This document shows positions 1 to 5,536 of a DNA stretch of 7,754 nucleotides, piece by piece; positions within the stretch are counted from its first letter, which is position 1, and each line of letters starts with the position of its first letter. The stretch lies in assembly GCA_020438665.1 (NCBI GenBank), contig JAGQUE010000241.1:6396-14149 (forward strand), given 5' to 3'. The notes below the pieces were generated by a model. The model saw nothing but the letters and a program-made list of their open reading frames with translations. It ran no database searches and had not been told where the DNA came from. The position numbers were made by a program, and so were the translations under genes. This stretch comes from Nocardioidaceae bacterium. Its GTDB lineage: Bacteria > Actinomycetota > Actinomycetes > Propionibacteriales > Nocardioidaceae.

Positions 1-552
1 GGCGGCCTGCGCCTGGGCGGCTGCTTGGGCCTGGGCCTCGGCCGCAGCAGCAGCGCCGGCGGCGCCGGCGCTCTCCGCGACGACGAACGGCTCCTCGGCG
101 GCCTCGGCCGGCGGGGTCAGGGACGGGTCGAGGACGACATCGGGCAGCAGCACCGCGGCGGCGATGCCGGAGGAGAGCAGCGGGACGGCGGTGAAGGGCT
201 CGCCGATGTCGCCCACCACGAGCTCGAGGTCGACCTGGTGAGCGGCCTTGGCCTTGGTGCCGAGGACGGCGGCGCCGGCGTCGAGCGCGGGCTGCGTGGC
301 GGCCGCGAGGTCGAGGCCACCGAGCGGGCTGGCCGCGAGGGCCTGGACGAGCTCCTCACCGACGAGCACACCGATGCGGCCCCCGGACTCGAGCTCGGCG
401 ATGGCGGCGCCCGCGAACGCGGACGTGACGTGCTCGGTGCCCGGCTGGGCTCCGACGGCGGAGAGTGGCTCCGACGACGGCAGCGTCTCGGCGACGGCCT
501 GTCCGACGGCGAGAGCGCGCTCGACCAGAGGCTCGGAGGCGGCAGCGGTCAT
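1..552 (-). CDS. fliN: Flagellar motor switch protein FliN, N-terminal part (runs off left edge)
   Basis: The open frame starts with ATG at 552-550 and stays open for 184 codons to base 1. The ATG overlaps the fliM stop (ATGA), and an AAGGAG at 563-558 lies five bases upstream inside the end of fliM, so coupled translation is likely. FliN is a C-ring protein that sets rotation direction and docks export cargo. Its diagnostic C-terminal SpoA domain would lie outside the window, so the call rests on position directly after fliL-fliM and on the general look of the N-terminal region. Residues about 38-135 form a hydrophobic alpha/beta stretch (IGVLVGEELV, VDLELVVGDIGEPF, AAVLLPDVVLDPS) that could be a CheC/FliY-like domain; this is inference. 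From about residue 137 it becomes an acidic, then Ala/Gln-rich linker (AEAQAQAAAQAQAA at the edge). No EIDALL-type CheY-docking motif is seen. Tyr is absent. FliY is the alternative name. Confidence 0.85.
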   Translation of the reverse strand, partial: MTAAASEPLVERALAVGQAVAETLPSSEPLSAVGAQPGTEHVTSAFAGAAIAELESGGRIGVLVGEELVQALAASPLGGLDLAAATQPALDAGAAVLGTKAKAAHQVDLELVVGDIGEPFTAVPLLSSGIAAAVLLPDVVLDPSLTPPAEAAEEPFVVAESAGAAGAAAAAEAQAQAAAQAQAA

Positions 553-1550
553 GGCTTCTCCTTGGGTGTGCCGACGATGAGCGCCGCGACGCGGCTCCCG
601 TGCGTGCCGGCGGTGGCGTGAGCGAAGGTGGCGCCGTCGACGGTGACGTCGAGCGGGGCGGCGGCCGGATGGGCGAGTCGGACGACGTCTCCCACCTGGA
701 GCGCACTGAGGGTCTCGGGGTCCAGCAGCGTGGGGCGGCAGCGGATCGCCACGTCCATGGGGACGTCCTCGAACTGCTGCTCGAGCAGCGCTCCGGCGCG
801 CAGCCGCTGGGCCTGCTCGCGCTCGGACAGCGGTGTCGGGGCGGCGGCCTTGACCAGGAACGGCAGCAGGCCGGTGAAGGGCATGCAGACCGACATCGGG
901 TGCGTGTCGGCACCGATGAGCAGCTCGAGGGTGATGACGACCATGACGTCGGAGGCACTCGCGACCTGGGCGAACTGGGGGCTGTACTCGTGGCCGGTGA
1001 CCTCGGGCTCGAGGGGCACCAGGTCGGCCAGCGAGTAGCGCATCTCGGCGAGCAGTCGCTCGACGAGACCGCCCACGACCTTGGTCTCGATCTCGGTCAG
1101 TGGGCGCTGCGGCTGCTGATGTGACCCGGGACCGCCCAGCATGTGGTCCAGGCACATCATCGTGGCGTGCAACGGGATGTCCAGCACGCCCAGACCCGGC
1201 ATCGGGTCGACCGAGAACAGCGTCAGATAGGTCTCGGCGTCCAGCGAGTCGACGTACTCCGCATACGCGCGCTGGTCGATCGAGACCAGGGTCACCTCGC
1301 AGATCGTGCGCAGCAGCGAGGTGAAGACGGTGGTGGCCTGACGGGCGAAGCCGTCGAAGTTGAGCTGGAGGATGCGTGAGTGCTCGCGCGAGAGCTGGAT
1401 GGGGCGCCGGAAGTCATAGGCGACGGCCTCGACGGCGCGGTTGCGACGGCGCGCGCGACCGCCGGCGGAGCCGGTCACCGGTGCCGATCCGGTGGTGTGA
1501 GCGGGCGCGGAGGCGTTCACGAGGCTGGGATCGGCCCGGAACCGGCCCAC
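549..1550 (-). CDS. fliM: Flagellar motor switch protein FliM
   Basis: A 333-residue protein of the usual FliM length. FliM is the C-ring protein that links FliG to FliN and normally receives CheY-P. Visible marks are the YDFRRPIQLSREH entry to the middle domain (residues 45-57), LDHMLGGPG (134-142), which carries the GGxG loop that contacts FliG in this family, the PQRPLTEIE helix start (147-155), and a C-terminal SpoA-type region (about 258-328, with VPMDVAIR, LQVGDVVRL and VAALIVGT). The first 44 residues are a Ser/Ala/Arg-rich tail without the expected LSQxEIDALL motif. The start is uncertain. The GTG at 1550-1548 has only a weak upstream GGA, no better in-frame start lies between it and the fliL stop, and GTG codons at residues 11 and 25 are alternatives. 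It follows fliL by 70 bases and overlaps fliN by four. Confidence 0.95.
   Translation of the reverse strand: MGRFRADPSLVNASAPAHTTGSAPVTGSAGGRARRRNRAVEAVAYDFRRPIQLSREHSRILQLNFDGFARQATTVFTSLLRTICEVTLVSIDQRAYAEYVDSLDAETYLTLFSVDPMPGLGVLDIPLHATMMCLDHMLGGPGSHQQPQRPLTEIETKVVGGLVERLLAEMRYSLADLVPLEPEVTGHEYSPQFAQVASASDVMVVITLELLIGADTHPMSVCMPFTGLLPFLVKAAAPTPLSEREQAQRLRAGALLEQQFEDVPMDVAIRCRPTLLDPETLSALQVGDVVRLAHPAAAPLDVTVDGATFAHATAGTHGSRVAALIVGTPKEKP
558..563 (-). promoter_or_regulatory. Ribosome binding site of fliN inside fliM
   Basis: AAGGAG encodes Lys-Glu near the end of FliM (TPKEKP) and lies five bases before the fliN ATG. With the ATGA overlap it fixes the fliN start and couples the two switch proteins, whereas fliM itself has only a weak site. 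Confidence 0.75.
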
Positions 1551-1566
1551 CTGAGCATTTCCGACC

Positions 1567-1596
1567 GCCCGGGCACGCGAAACTTCGCGGACGGGC
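1567..1596. repeat. Interrupted inverted repeat in the fliL-fliM spacer
   Basis: CGCGAA (1576-1581) and TTCGCG (1584-1589) are reverse complements around a two-base centre. They are flanked by a second matching pair, GCCCG (1567-1571) and CGGGC (1592-1596). The element occupies the middle of the 70-base non-coding gap before fliM. It could be an operator or a cruciform, or an mRNA hairpin lowering fliM expression relative to motAB-fliL. No U-run follows on the minus strand, so it is not a standard terminator. Confidence 0.4.
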
Positions 1597-1620
1597 CGTC
1601 GGCACGGGTGACTTGAGCGT

Positions 1621-2061
1621 CTACTGGCTCACGAACTGGGTGAAGTAGACGTCCATCACCTCCCCTTCATAGAGGTCGTCGAGCTCCTTGACCAGCTCCT
1701 CCTTGAGCTTCAGGCGCTCCTTCGCATCGTTGACCTCGGTGATCTCACGGCCGCTGAACAGCTCGATCGCGGCGTCGAGGGCCTTGCTCCCGTCGGCCTC
1801 CTTGGCCTTGTCGGTCAGCTGGAGGGCGATGGACATGCTGAGGTAGTGGCCGCCGGCGAGGTTGATCTGGACGGGGTCGAGCGCCACGACGGTGCCCTCG
1901 ACGGGCTTGGGGGGCGGTCCCGACGGCTTGAGGAAGAACCAGTAGCCAGCGCCTCCGAGCACGGCCACGAGGACGACGATGACGATGAGCTTCTTCTTGC
2001 CGCCCTTCTTCTCCTTCGTGCCCGAGTCGGTCTCAGCCTGGGGCATAGCAGTCACGCTCAT
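1621..2061 (-). CDS. fliL: Flagellar basal body-associated protein FliL
   Basis: A 146-residue single-pass membrane protein. A short, Lys-rich cytoplasmic N-terminus (KEKKGGKKK, residues 16-24) precedes one transmembrane helix (about 25-44), a Pro-rich spacer (GPPPKPVEG) and a periplasm-side domain resembling the FliL family (VVALDPVQINLAGGHYLSMSIAL, DAAIELFSGREITEVN, and a closing LDDLYEGEVMDVYFTQFVSQ). FliL surrounds and supports the MotAB stator and helps torque under load; this role comes from the family, not from this sequence. The ATG overlaps the motB stop as ATGA, and an AAGGAG at 2077-2072 lies ten bases upstream inside motB. The stop is TAG at 1623-1621, and a 70-base spacer with an inverted repeat separates it from fliM. 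Confidence 0.94.
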   Translation of the reverse strand: MSVTAMPQAETDSGTKEKKGGKKKLIVIVVLVAVLGGAGYWFFLKPSGPPPKPVEGTVVALDPVQINLAGGHYLSMSIALQLTDKAKEADGSKALDAAIELFSGREITEVNDAKERLKLKEELVKELDDLYEGEVMDVYFTQFVSQ

Positions 2062-2963
2062 GGTGTCGTCACTCCTTCCGCGCTCCGCGCACGGTCCTTG
2101 ACCACCTGGCCGAGGAGCGCCTGGCTCTCCGGCGGCAGCGAGGACACGATGATGATGTCGACGCGCTTGTTGATCTCTTGTGACCCCGGTTCGCTGGGGT
2201 CGATGAGAGGCTTCTCGTGGCCGAACGCGGTGGCGTGCAGCCGGCTGCTGGGGATCCCGTCGAGCTCGTTGAGCCGGCGCAGCACGGTGATCGCGCGGGC
2301 CGCGGAGAGGTCCCAGTCGGTGGCGAAATACTTCGGCTTCACCTTGACCTGGTTGGTGTGACCCTCGATCTCGATGGGGTCTTGCAGGTCCTTGAGGACC
2401 GGGGCCAGGATGTCGACGATCTGTGCCCCGCGCGGGCTCAGCGTCGCCAGGTTGGCCTCGAAGGTCACGTGCTTGCTGACGAGGTGGATCGACAGGCCGT
2501 TCTCGTCGATCGTCGTGGTCACGTCGTCCTGGAGGCCGTGGGCCTTCAGCGAGGCCATCAGCCGGGCCTGGACGCCGGAGAGCCGGTCGACCTCCTTGGA
2601 GGCCTGCTCATAGTTGGCCTGCGTCTTCAGCGCGTTGCTCTGCTGGACGGCCTTGTCGATCATCTCCTTGGTGACCTGGTCGATCTGCTGCGAGTACCTG
2701 CTGGCCGGGGCGACCGGCGCCATGGCGGACAGGCCCGCGTTCTGCTGGATCGAGTTGGACCCGGTCAACAGCGACGTGGACTGGCCGAACCCGGCCGCGA
2801 GACCCGACTTGAGGGCGTTGAACTTCTTCTCGTCCACCTGGCTCATCGCGAACATCACGATGAACAGCACCATCAGGAGCGTGACCATGTCGGCATAGGT
2901 CACCAGCCACCGCTCGTGGTTGACGTGCTCCTCGTGCTCCTCGTGCTTCTTACGGCGTCCCAT
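2058..2963 (-). CDS. motB: Flagellar motor stator protein MotB
   Basis: A 301-residue stator subunit. The N-terminus is short, basic and then His/Glu-rich (residues 3-18), followed by RWLVTYADMVTLLMVLFIVMFAMS (18-41), the single transmembrane helix. Asp25 in TYADM is the proton-binding aspartate typical of MotB (Asp32 in E. coli). Residues about 42-60 match the position of the plug region. A long, Gln-rich helical stretch (about 90-140) leads to an OmpA-like peptidoglycan-binding domain (about 150-275: IEIEGHTNQV, DWDLSAARAITVLRRL, RLHATAFGHEKPL, NKRVDIII). Together with MotA it makes the ion channel that drives rotation. Presence of Asp25 argues for a working stator; whether H+ or Na+ is used cannot be told here. 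One base separates it from the motA stop, with GAGGAAG at 2979-2973 as ribosome binding site. Confidence 0.97.
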   Translation of the reverse strand: MGRRKKHEEHEEHVNHERWLVTYADMVTLLMVLFIVMFAMSQVDEKKFNALKSGLAAGFGQSTSLLTGSNSIQQNAGLSAMAPVAPASRYSQQIDQVTKEMIDKAVQQSNALKTQANYEQASKEVDRLSGVQARLMASLKAHGLQDDVTTTIDENGLSIHLVSKHVTFEANLATLSPRGAQIVDILAPVLKDLQDPIEIEGHTNQVKVKPKYFATDWDLSAARAITVLRRLNELDGIPSSRLHATAFGHEKPLIDPSEPGSQEINKRVDIIIVSSLPPESQALLGQVVKDRARSAEGVTTP

Positions 2964-2964
2964 G

Positions 2965-3732
2965 TCAGGCCGCTTCCTCGACCTGCTCGCTCTGAGGGAG
3001 CAGGGAGCGCAGCTTCTGGGCCACGATCCGCGGGTTGGCGCCGGACTGGATGGCCGCGATGCCCTCGATGGTCAGCTCCATGCGGGCGACCTCGAGCTCA
3101 CCGAGCCTCTTGATGCGGTTGCCCAGCGGCAGCCAGATGACGTTGGCGGACATGACACCCCACAGGGTGGCGACGAACGCGCCGGCGATGAGGTGGCCGA
3201 GCTCTTCGGGCTGGGCCAGGTTCTCCAGCACGTGCACGAGGCCCATGACGGTGCCGATGATGCCGATGGTCGGCGCATAGGCGCCGGCGTCGGCGAAGAA
3301 CTTAGCGTTCTGCTTGGCGGCCGCCTTCTTGGCGGTGACCTCCGCCTCCAGGATCTCGCGCAGCTCCTCGGAGTCGGTGCCGTCGATGGCCATCGAGACG
3401 CCCTTGACCAGGAAGGGGTCGTTGACCTCCCGCAGCTGGTCCTCCAGGGCGAGCAGGCCTTCACGCCGGGCCTTCTCAGCGAGGGAGACGACTGTCGGCA
3501 CCAGGTCCCCGGCCGGGGGGACGCCCCCCGTGAGGCTCTTGCCGAGTGACTTGAACGAGTTGATCGCGTCGGGCAGCGTGCCGCCGGCGAGAGAGACCAT
3601 CATCGTGGTCCCGAAGACCAGGAGCATGGGGGCCATGAGCAGCAGGCTCATGGGGTTCCCACCCTCGAGGATGTTCGCGAGGATGATGATGAACAGACCG
3701 GCGACGATGCCGATCAGGCTGGCCGGATCCAT
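2965..3732 (-). CDS. motA: Flagellar motor stator protein MotA
   Basis: A 255-residue inner-membrane protein with four hydrophobic segments (about residues 4-22, 29-50, 153-172 and 181-203), as expected for MotA. The cytoplasmic loop holds the conserved KARREGLLALE (87-97). Arg89 and Glu97 sit eight residues apart, like Arg90 and Glu98 of E. coli MotA, which contact FliG. Pro154 in YAPTIGIIGTVMGLVHVLENL fits the mechanistically important TM3 proline, and Pro202 the one at the end of TM4. The C-terminus is a cytoplasmic helix ending in a short acidic tail. The ATG lies five bases after the flbD stop, with GGGGAAGG at 3749-3742 nine bases upstream. The coding sequence contains an unusual G6/C6 hairpin at 3514-3530, in the GGVPP segment. 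Confidence 0.97.
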   Translation of the reverse strand: MDPASLIGIVAGLFIIILANILEGGNPMSLLLMAPMLLVFGTTMMVSLAGGTLPDAINSFKSLGKSLTGGVPPAGDLVPTVVSLAEKARREGLLALEDQLREVNDPFLVKGVSMAIDGTDSEELREILEAEVTAKKAAAKQNAKFFADAGAYAPTIGIIGTVMGLVHVLENLAQPEELGHLIAGAFVATLWGVMSANVIWLPLGNRIKRLGELEVARMELTIEGIAAIQSGANPRIVAQKLRSLLPQSEQVEEAA

Positions 3733-3737
3733 CGCGA

Positions 3738-4028
3738 TCAGCCTTCCCCGTGCCGCGGCTCGGTCCCCGGAAGGTGAGCGACGGTGGCGAGGGTGGCGGG
3801 ACGGGGTTCCGGCTGGGCTTCGAGCTCGGCGGCGAGGTGGCTGCCGAGGGCGATGGTCTGACCGCGATAGAAGCGGACGGCGTCCACCACCTGCTCCAGA
3901 GGTTCGGCCACCACATACTTCTTGCCGTCCACGAGGGTGATCACGGTGTCCGGCGTGCTGTCGATGCGCTCGATGAGCTCGGAGTTCAGAGCGAACACCG
4001 ACCCCGAGTGTCGCGTGAGCATGATCAT
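3738..4028 (-). CDS. flbD: FlbD family flagellar protein (SwrD-like)
   Basis: A small protein with the compact FlbD-family core: MIMLTRHSGSVFALN, SELIERIDSTPDTVITLVDG, KKYVVAEPLEQVVDAV. The family is short (about 60-90 residues) and is normally found just before motA; in Bacillus the related SwrD raises motor torque. I place the start at the ATG at 4028-4026 because homologues begin at MIxLTR. It has AAGGA ten bases upstream and gives 96 residues. An in-frame ATG at 4064-4062, with GAGGA six bases upstream, would add twelve residues (MGLVTRHKDGAT) and cannot be excluded. After about residue 70 the tail is Ala/Glu/Pro-rich with no recognised domain. It is the first gene after a probable promoter and hairpin, so it probably heads the flbD-motAB-fliLMN unit. 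Confidence 0.9.
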   Translation of the reverse strand: MIMLTRHSGSVFALNSELIERIDSTPDTVITLVDGKKYVVAEPLEQVVDAVRFYRGQTIALGSHLAAELEAQPEPRPATLATVAHLPGTEPRHGEG

Positions 4029-4085
4029 GGTGGCGCCATCCTTGTGCCGGGTAACGAGGCCCATCCGTGGTCCTCAGTGAGACAG

Positions 4086-4111
4086 TTCGGCCGGTCCGGC
4101 CCGCACCTGAG
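4086..4111 (-). promoter_or_regulatory. Candidate FliA (sigma-28-type) promoter for flbD-motAB-fliLMN
   Basis: On the minus strand, CTCA (4111-4108) is followed after 16 bases by GCCGAA (4091-4086). This resembles the general FliA/sigma-28 consensus (TAAA, about 15 bases, GCCGATAA). From memory, and not verified here, it is closer still to the CTCA, 15-17 bases, GCCGAA form reported for actinobacterial FliA-family sigma factors. A start site around 4080-4075 would be expected, just before the possible flbD GAGGA. The site lies in the only spacer that divides the hook genes from the motor genes. The -10 element and most of the spacer sit inside the 3' arm of the hairpin, so part of the match could be a by-product of that repeat. 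Confidence 0.55.
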
Positions 4112-4138
4112 GTGAACGGGCGGGCCGGACCGGCCGAA
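4086..4138 (-). terminator. Perfect 19-bp GC-rich hairpin after flgE
   Basis: Bases 4086-4104 and 4120-4138 are perfect reverse complements (19 bp, nearly all G/C, ending in TTCGGC/GCCGAA), with a 15-base loop that itself contains CACCTGAGGTG. Read on the minus strand, it begins 26 bases after the flgE stop, as expected for a terminator or a 3'-end stabiliser of the hook mRNA. No U-run follows the stem on the minus strand (CTGTCTCAC), so it is not a textbook intrinsic terminator; actinobacterial terminators often lack the U-run. It could equally be a protein-binding inverted repeat, since a candidate promoter overlaps it. Confidence 0.6.
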
Positions 4139-4164
4139 ACGGGGTGACGTGCGCTCTCGGGACG

Positions 4165-5019
4165 TCAGCGCTTGATGTTGACGAGGTCCTCGAGGACCTG
4201 GTCGGAGGTGGTGATGACGCGCGAGTTCGCCTGGAATCCGCGCTGGGCGAGGATCAGGTTGGTGAACTCCGCGGCCAGGTCGACGTTGGACATCTCGAGG
4301 GCGCCGCCGGTGATGGTGCCGCGCTGGCCCTCGCCCGCCACGCCCAGCTGGACCGCGCCGGAGTTGGCGGACTCGCGGAAGGAGGTCTCGCCGACCTTCT
4401 CCAGGCCCATCGGGTTGTCGAAGTCGGCGACGGCCAGCTGGCCCATCTCGCGCTGCACTCCGTCGTCGAAGACGCCACGGATCTTGCCGTCGGAGCCGAT
4501 GCTGTAGGACGTCAACTCGACACCCACCGGCACCGCTGGGACAGCGTTGGCCGGGTCGAGGCTCATGTCGATGAGTCCGCCGGTCGGGTTGCCCGCCGCG
4601 TCGAGCAGGTAGCCCTGGACATAGTTGCCGGTCGGGCTGACCAGGTTGCCGCCCTCGTCGAAGGTGAAGGCTCCGGCGCGGGTGTAGAGGTTCTCGTTGC
4701 CCTTGCGGGTCACGAAGAAGCCATCACCTTGCAGCATGACGTCGGTGAGGCGGCCGGTGGTCTGCGTGGACCCCTGCAGGAAGTTGGTGGCCGTTGCGGC
4801 GAGCTGGACGCCGAGACCGATCTGGATCGGGTTGGAGCCACCTCGGTCGGGGGTGGAGCCGCTGGCGCCGGTCAGCATCTGGCTGAGGGTGTCCTGGAAG
4901 ATCGTGCTGCTGGACTTGTAGCCGATGGTGTTGGCGTTGGCGATGTTGTTGCCGGTGACGTCGAGCATGGTCTGGTGGACCCGCAGGCCGCTGATGCCGG
5001 CGAAGAGCGAACGAAGCAT
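4165..5019 (-). CDS. flgE: Flagellar hook protein FlgE (short Gram-positive form)
   Basis: A 284-residue member of the rod/hook protein family. The N-terminal signature LFAGISGLRVHQTMLDVTGNNIANANTIGYK (residues 5-35) and the C-terminal LAAEFTNLILAQRGFQANSRVITTSDQVLEDLVNIKR (248-284) form the paired D0 helices. Between them lies the D1 core (VMLQGDGFFV 94-103, YTRAGAFTFDEGGNLV 112-127, GYLLD). It is much shorter than E. coli FlgE and close to the short Bacillus hook protein, so the outer D2/D3 domains are reduced. FlgF or FlgG would look alike by sequence, but the place directly after fliK and flgD favours hook protein. The ATG at 5019-5017 has AAGGAG (5034-5029) nine bases upstream, a strong site fitting a highly made structural protein. 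It has its own 67-base leader carrying a small hairpin. Confidence 0.93.
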   Translation of the reverse strand: MLRSLFAGISGLRVHQTMLDVTGNNIANANTIGYKSSSTIFQDTLSQMLTGASGSTPDRGGSNPIQIGLGVQLAATATNFLQGSTQTTGRLTDVMLQGDGFFVTRKGNENLYTRAGAFTFDEGGNLVSPTGNYVQGYLLDAAGNPTGGLIDMSLDPANAVPAVPVGVELTSYSIGSDGKIRGVFDDGVQREMGQLAVADFDNPMGLEKVGETSFRESANSGAVQLGVAGEGQRGTITGGALEMSNVDLAAEFTNLILAQRGFQANSRVITTSDQVLEDLVNIKR

Positions 5020-5028
5020 GGTGTGTTT

Positions 5029-5034
5029 CTCCTT
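5029..5034 (-). promoter_or_regulatory. Ribosome binding site of flgE
   Basis: AAGGAG lies nine bases before the flgE ATG, in a locally A-rich, probably unstructured run (AAACACACC). It fixes the start codon of flgE and suggests high translation independent of flgD. Confidence 0.8.
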
Positions 5035-5039
5035 GGAAG

Positions 5040-5057
5040 GACCCGGGTCACCGGGTC
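5040..5057 (-). other. Small GC hairpin in the flgD-flgE spacer
   Basis: GACCCGG (5040-5046) and CCGGGTC (5051-5057) can pair as seven GC-rich base pairs around a four-base loop. The left arm is also part of a perfect ten-base palindrome, GACCCGGGTC (5040-5049). On the minus strand it ends five bases before the flgE Shine-Dalgarno sequence, with no U-run behind it. A role in mRNA processing or in protecting the flgE message is possible; chance is also possible at this GC content. Confidence 0.4.
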
Positions 5058-5086
5058 TGTCGGGACGTGGTGGGGAGCCGCCAGGC

Positions 5087-5524
5087 TCAGGGGGTGGTGG
5101 TCGGGGTGACGACGGACTGGACGATGCCGATCGGCACCTTGGTGCCGTCGACGTCGAGGACGGGGCCGGTGGTCTCGAAGTTGACGCCCGAGACCGTGCC
5201 GGTCTGCGTGTCGCCGTTGTCGTCGAGCCAGGTGACCGTCTTGCCTACGAGCCCGGCCGCGCCGAAAGCGACCTGCGAGGCCAGGACGGCGGCGGTCTGG
5301 TCCGCGACGTCCTGCATCTTCTCCAGGGCCGTGAACTGGGCGTTCTGGGAGAGGAACTCGCTCGGGTCGGCGGGGTTCAACGGGTCCTGGTAGCGCAGCT
5401 GCGCGACCATGAGCTGCAAGAACATGTCCTTGTCAGCACTGCTGGTGGTCGTGGATGCCGGCGACAGTCCATAGGGATTGGTCGCCGTCGTCGTCGTCAC
5501 GGCCTCGGTGGCCGGGATGGACAC
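5087..5524 (-). CDS. flgD: Flagellar hook assembly scaffold protein FlgD (short form)
   Basis: A 145-residue hook-cap protein, needed for FlgE subunits to polymerise at the growing tip and itself absent from the finished hook. A Thr/Ala/Ser-rich leader (residues 1-30) precedes the family signature DKDMFLQLMVAQLRYQDPLNP (31-51) and EFLSQNAQFTALEKM (56-70). Next comes a small beta domain (GLVGKTVTWLDDNGDTQTGTVSGV, 91-114), and the protein ends in a PTTTP tail. It is close to Bacillus FlgD in length and lacks the added Fn3-like domain of enterobacterial FlgD (over 200 residues). Translation starts at GTG 5524-5522, ten bases after the fliK stop. The ribosome binding site AAGGAGGA (5536-5529) overlaps the fliK TAA, so coupling is likely. 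Confidence 0.95.
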   Translation of the reverse strand: MSIPATEAVTTTTATNPYGLSPASTTTSSADKDMFLQLMVAQLRYQDPLNPADPSEFLSQNAQFTALEKMQDVADQTAAVLASQVAFGAAGLVGKTVTWLDDNGDTQTGTVSGVNFETTGPVLDVDGTKVPIGIVQSVVTPTTTP

Positions 5525-5528
5525 GGGG

Positions 5529-5536
5529 TCCTCCTT
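5529..5536 (-). promoter_or_regulatory. Ribosome binding site of flgD overlapping the fliK stop
   Basis: AAGGAGGA shares its first two bases with the fliK stop codon TAA (5537-5535) and lies four bases before the flgD GTG. This near-perfect anti-16S match decides the GTG start and places re-initiation right where fliK translation ends. Confidence 0.8.

Noticed and set aside
1..63. GC-rich repetitive tract at the left edge as a tandem repeat
   Set aside because: It is coding DNA for the Ala/Gln linker of FliN; the repetition follows from Ala, Gln and Glu codons and has no fixed unit.
25..1124. Several plus- and minus-strand frames over the fliM-fliN region
   Set aside because: They are Arg/Ser- or Gly/Arg-rich out-of-frame readings of fliM and fliN; only the fliM frame and the edge-crossing fliN frame look like proteins.
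1598..1617. Possible FliA promoter before fliM: CTCA with GCCGAC
   Set aside because: The two elements are only ten bases apart instead of 15-17. At N17 from CTCA only GCCCGT is found. Too weak to list as a promoter.
1846..3113. Plus-strand open frames opposite fliL and motB, including an acidic run of Asp/Glu
   Set aside because: The acidic run is the reverse reading of the FliL Lys-rich and membrane segment; these are shadow frames.
4133..4138. GCCGAA on the plus strand as a promoter pointing right
   Set aside because: At the correct distance upstream there is TGAA, not CTCA, and no plus-strand gene follows; it is explained by the inverted repeat.
4144..5109. Plus-strand open frame of 321 codons opposite flgE
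   Set aside because: It has no recognisable domain, and FlgE on the other strand is unambiguous at both ends.
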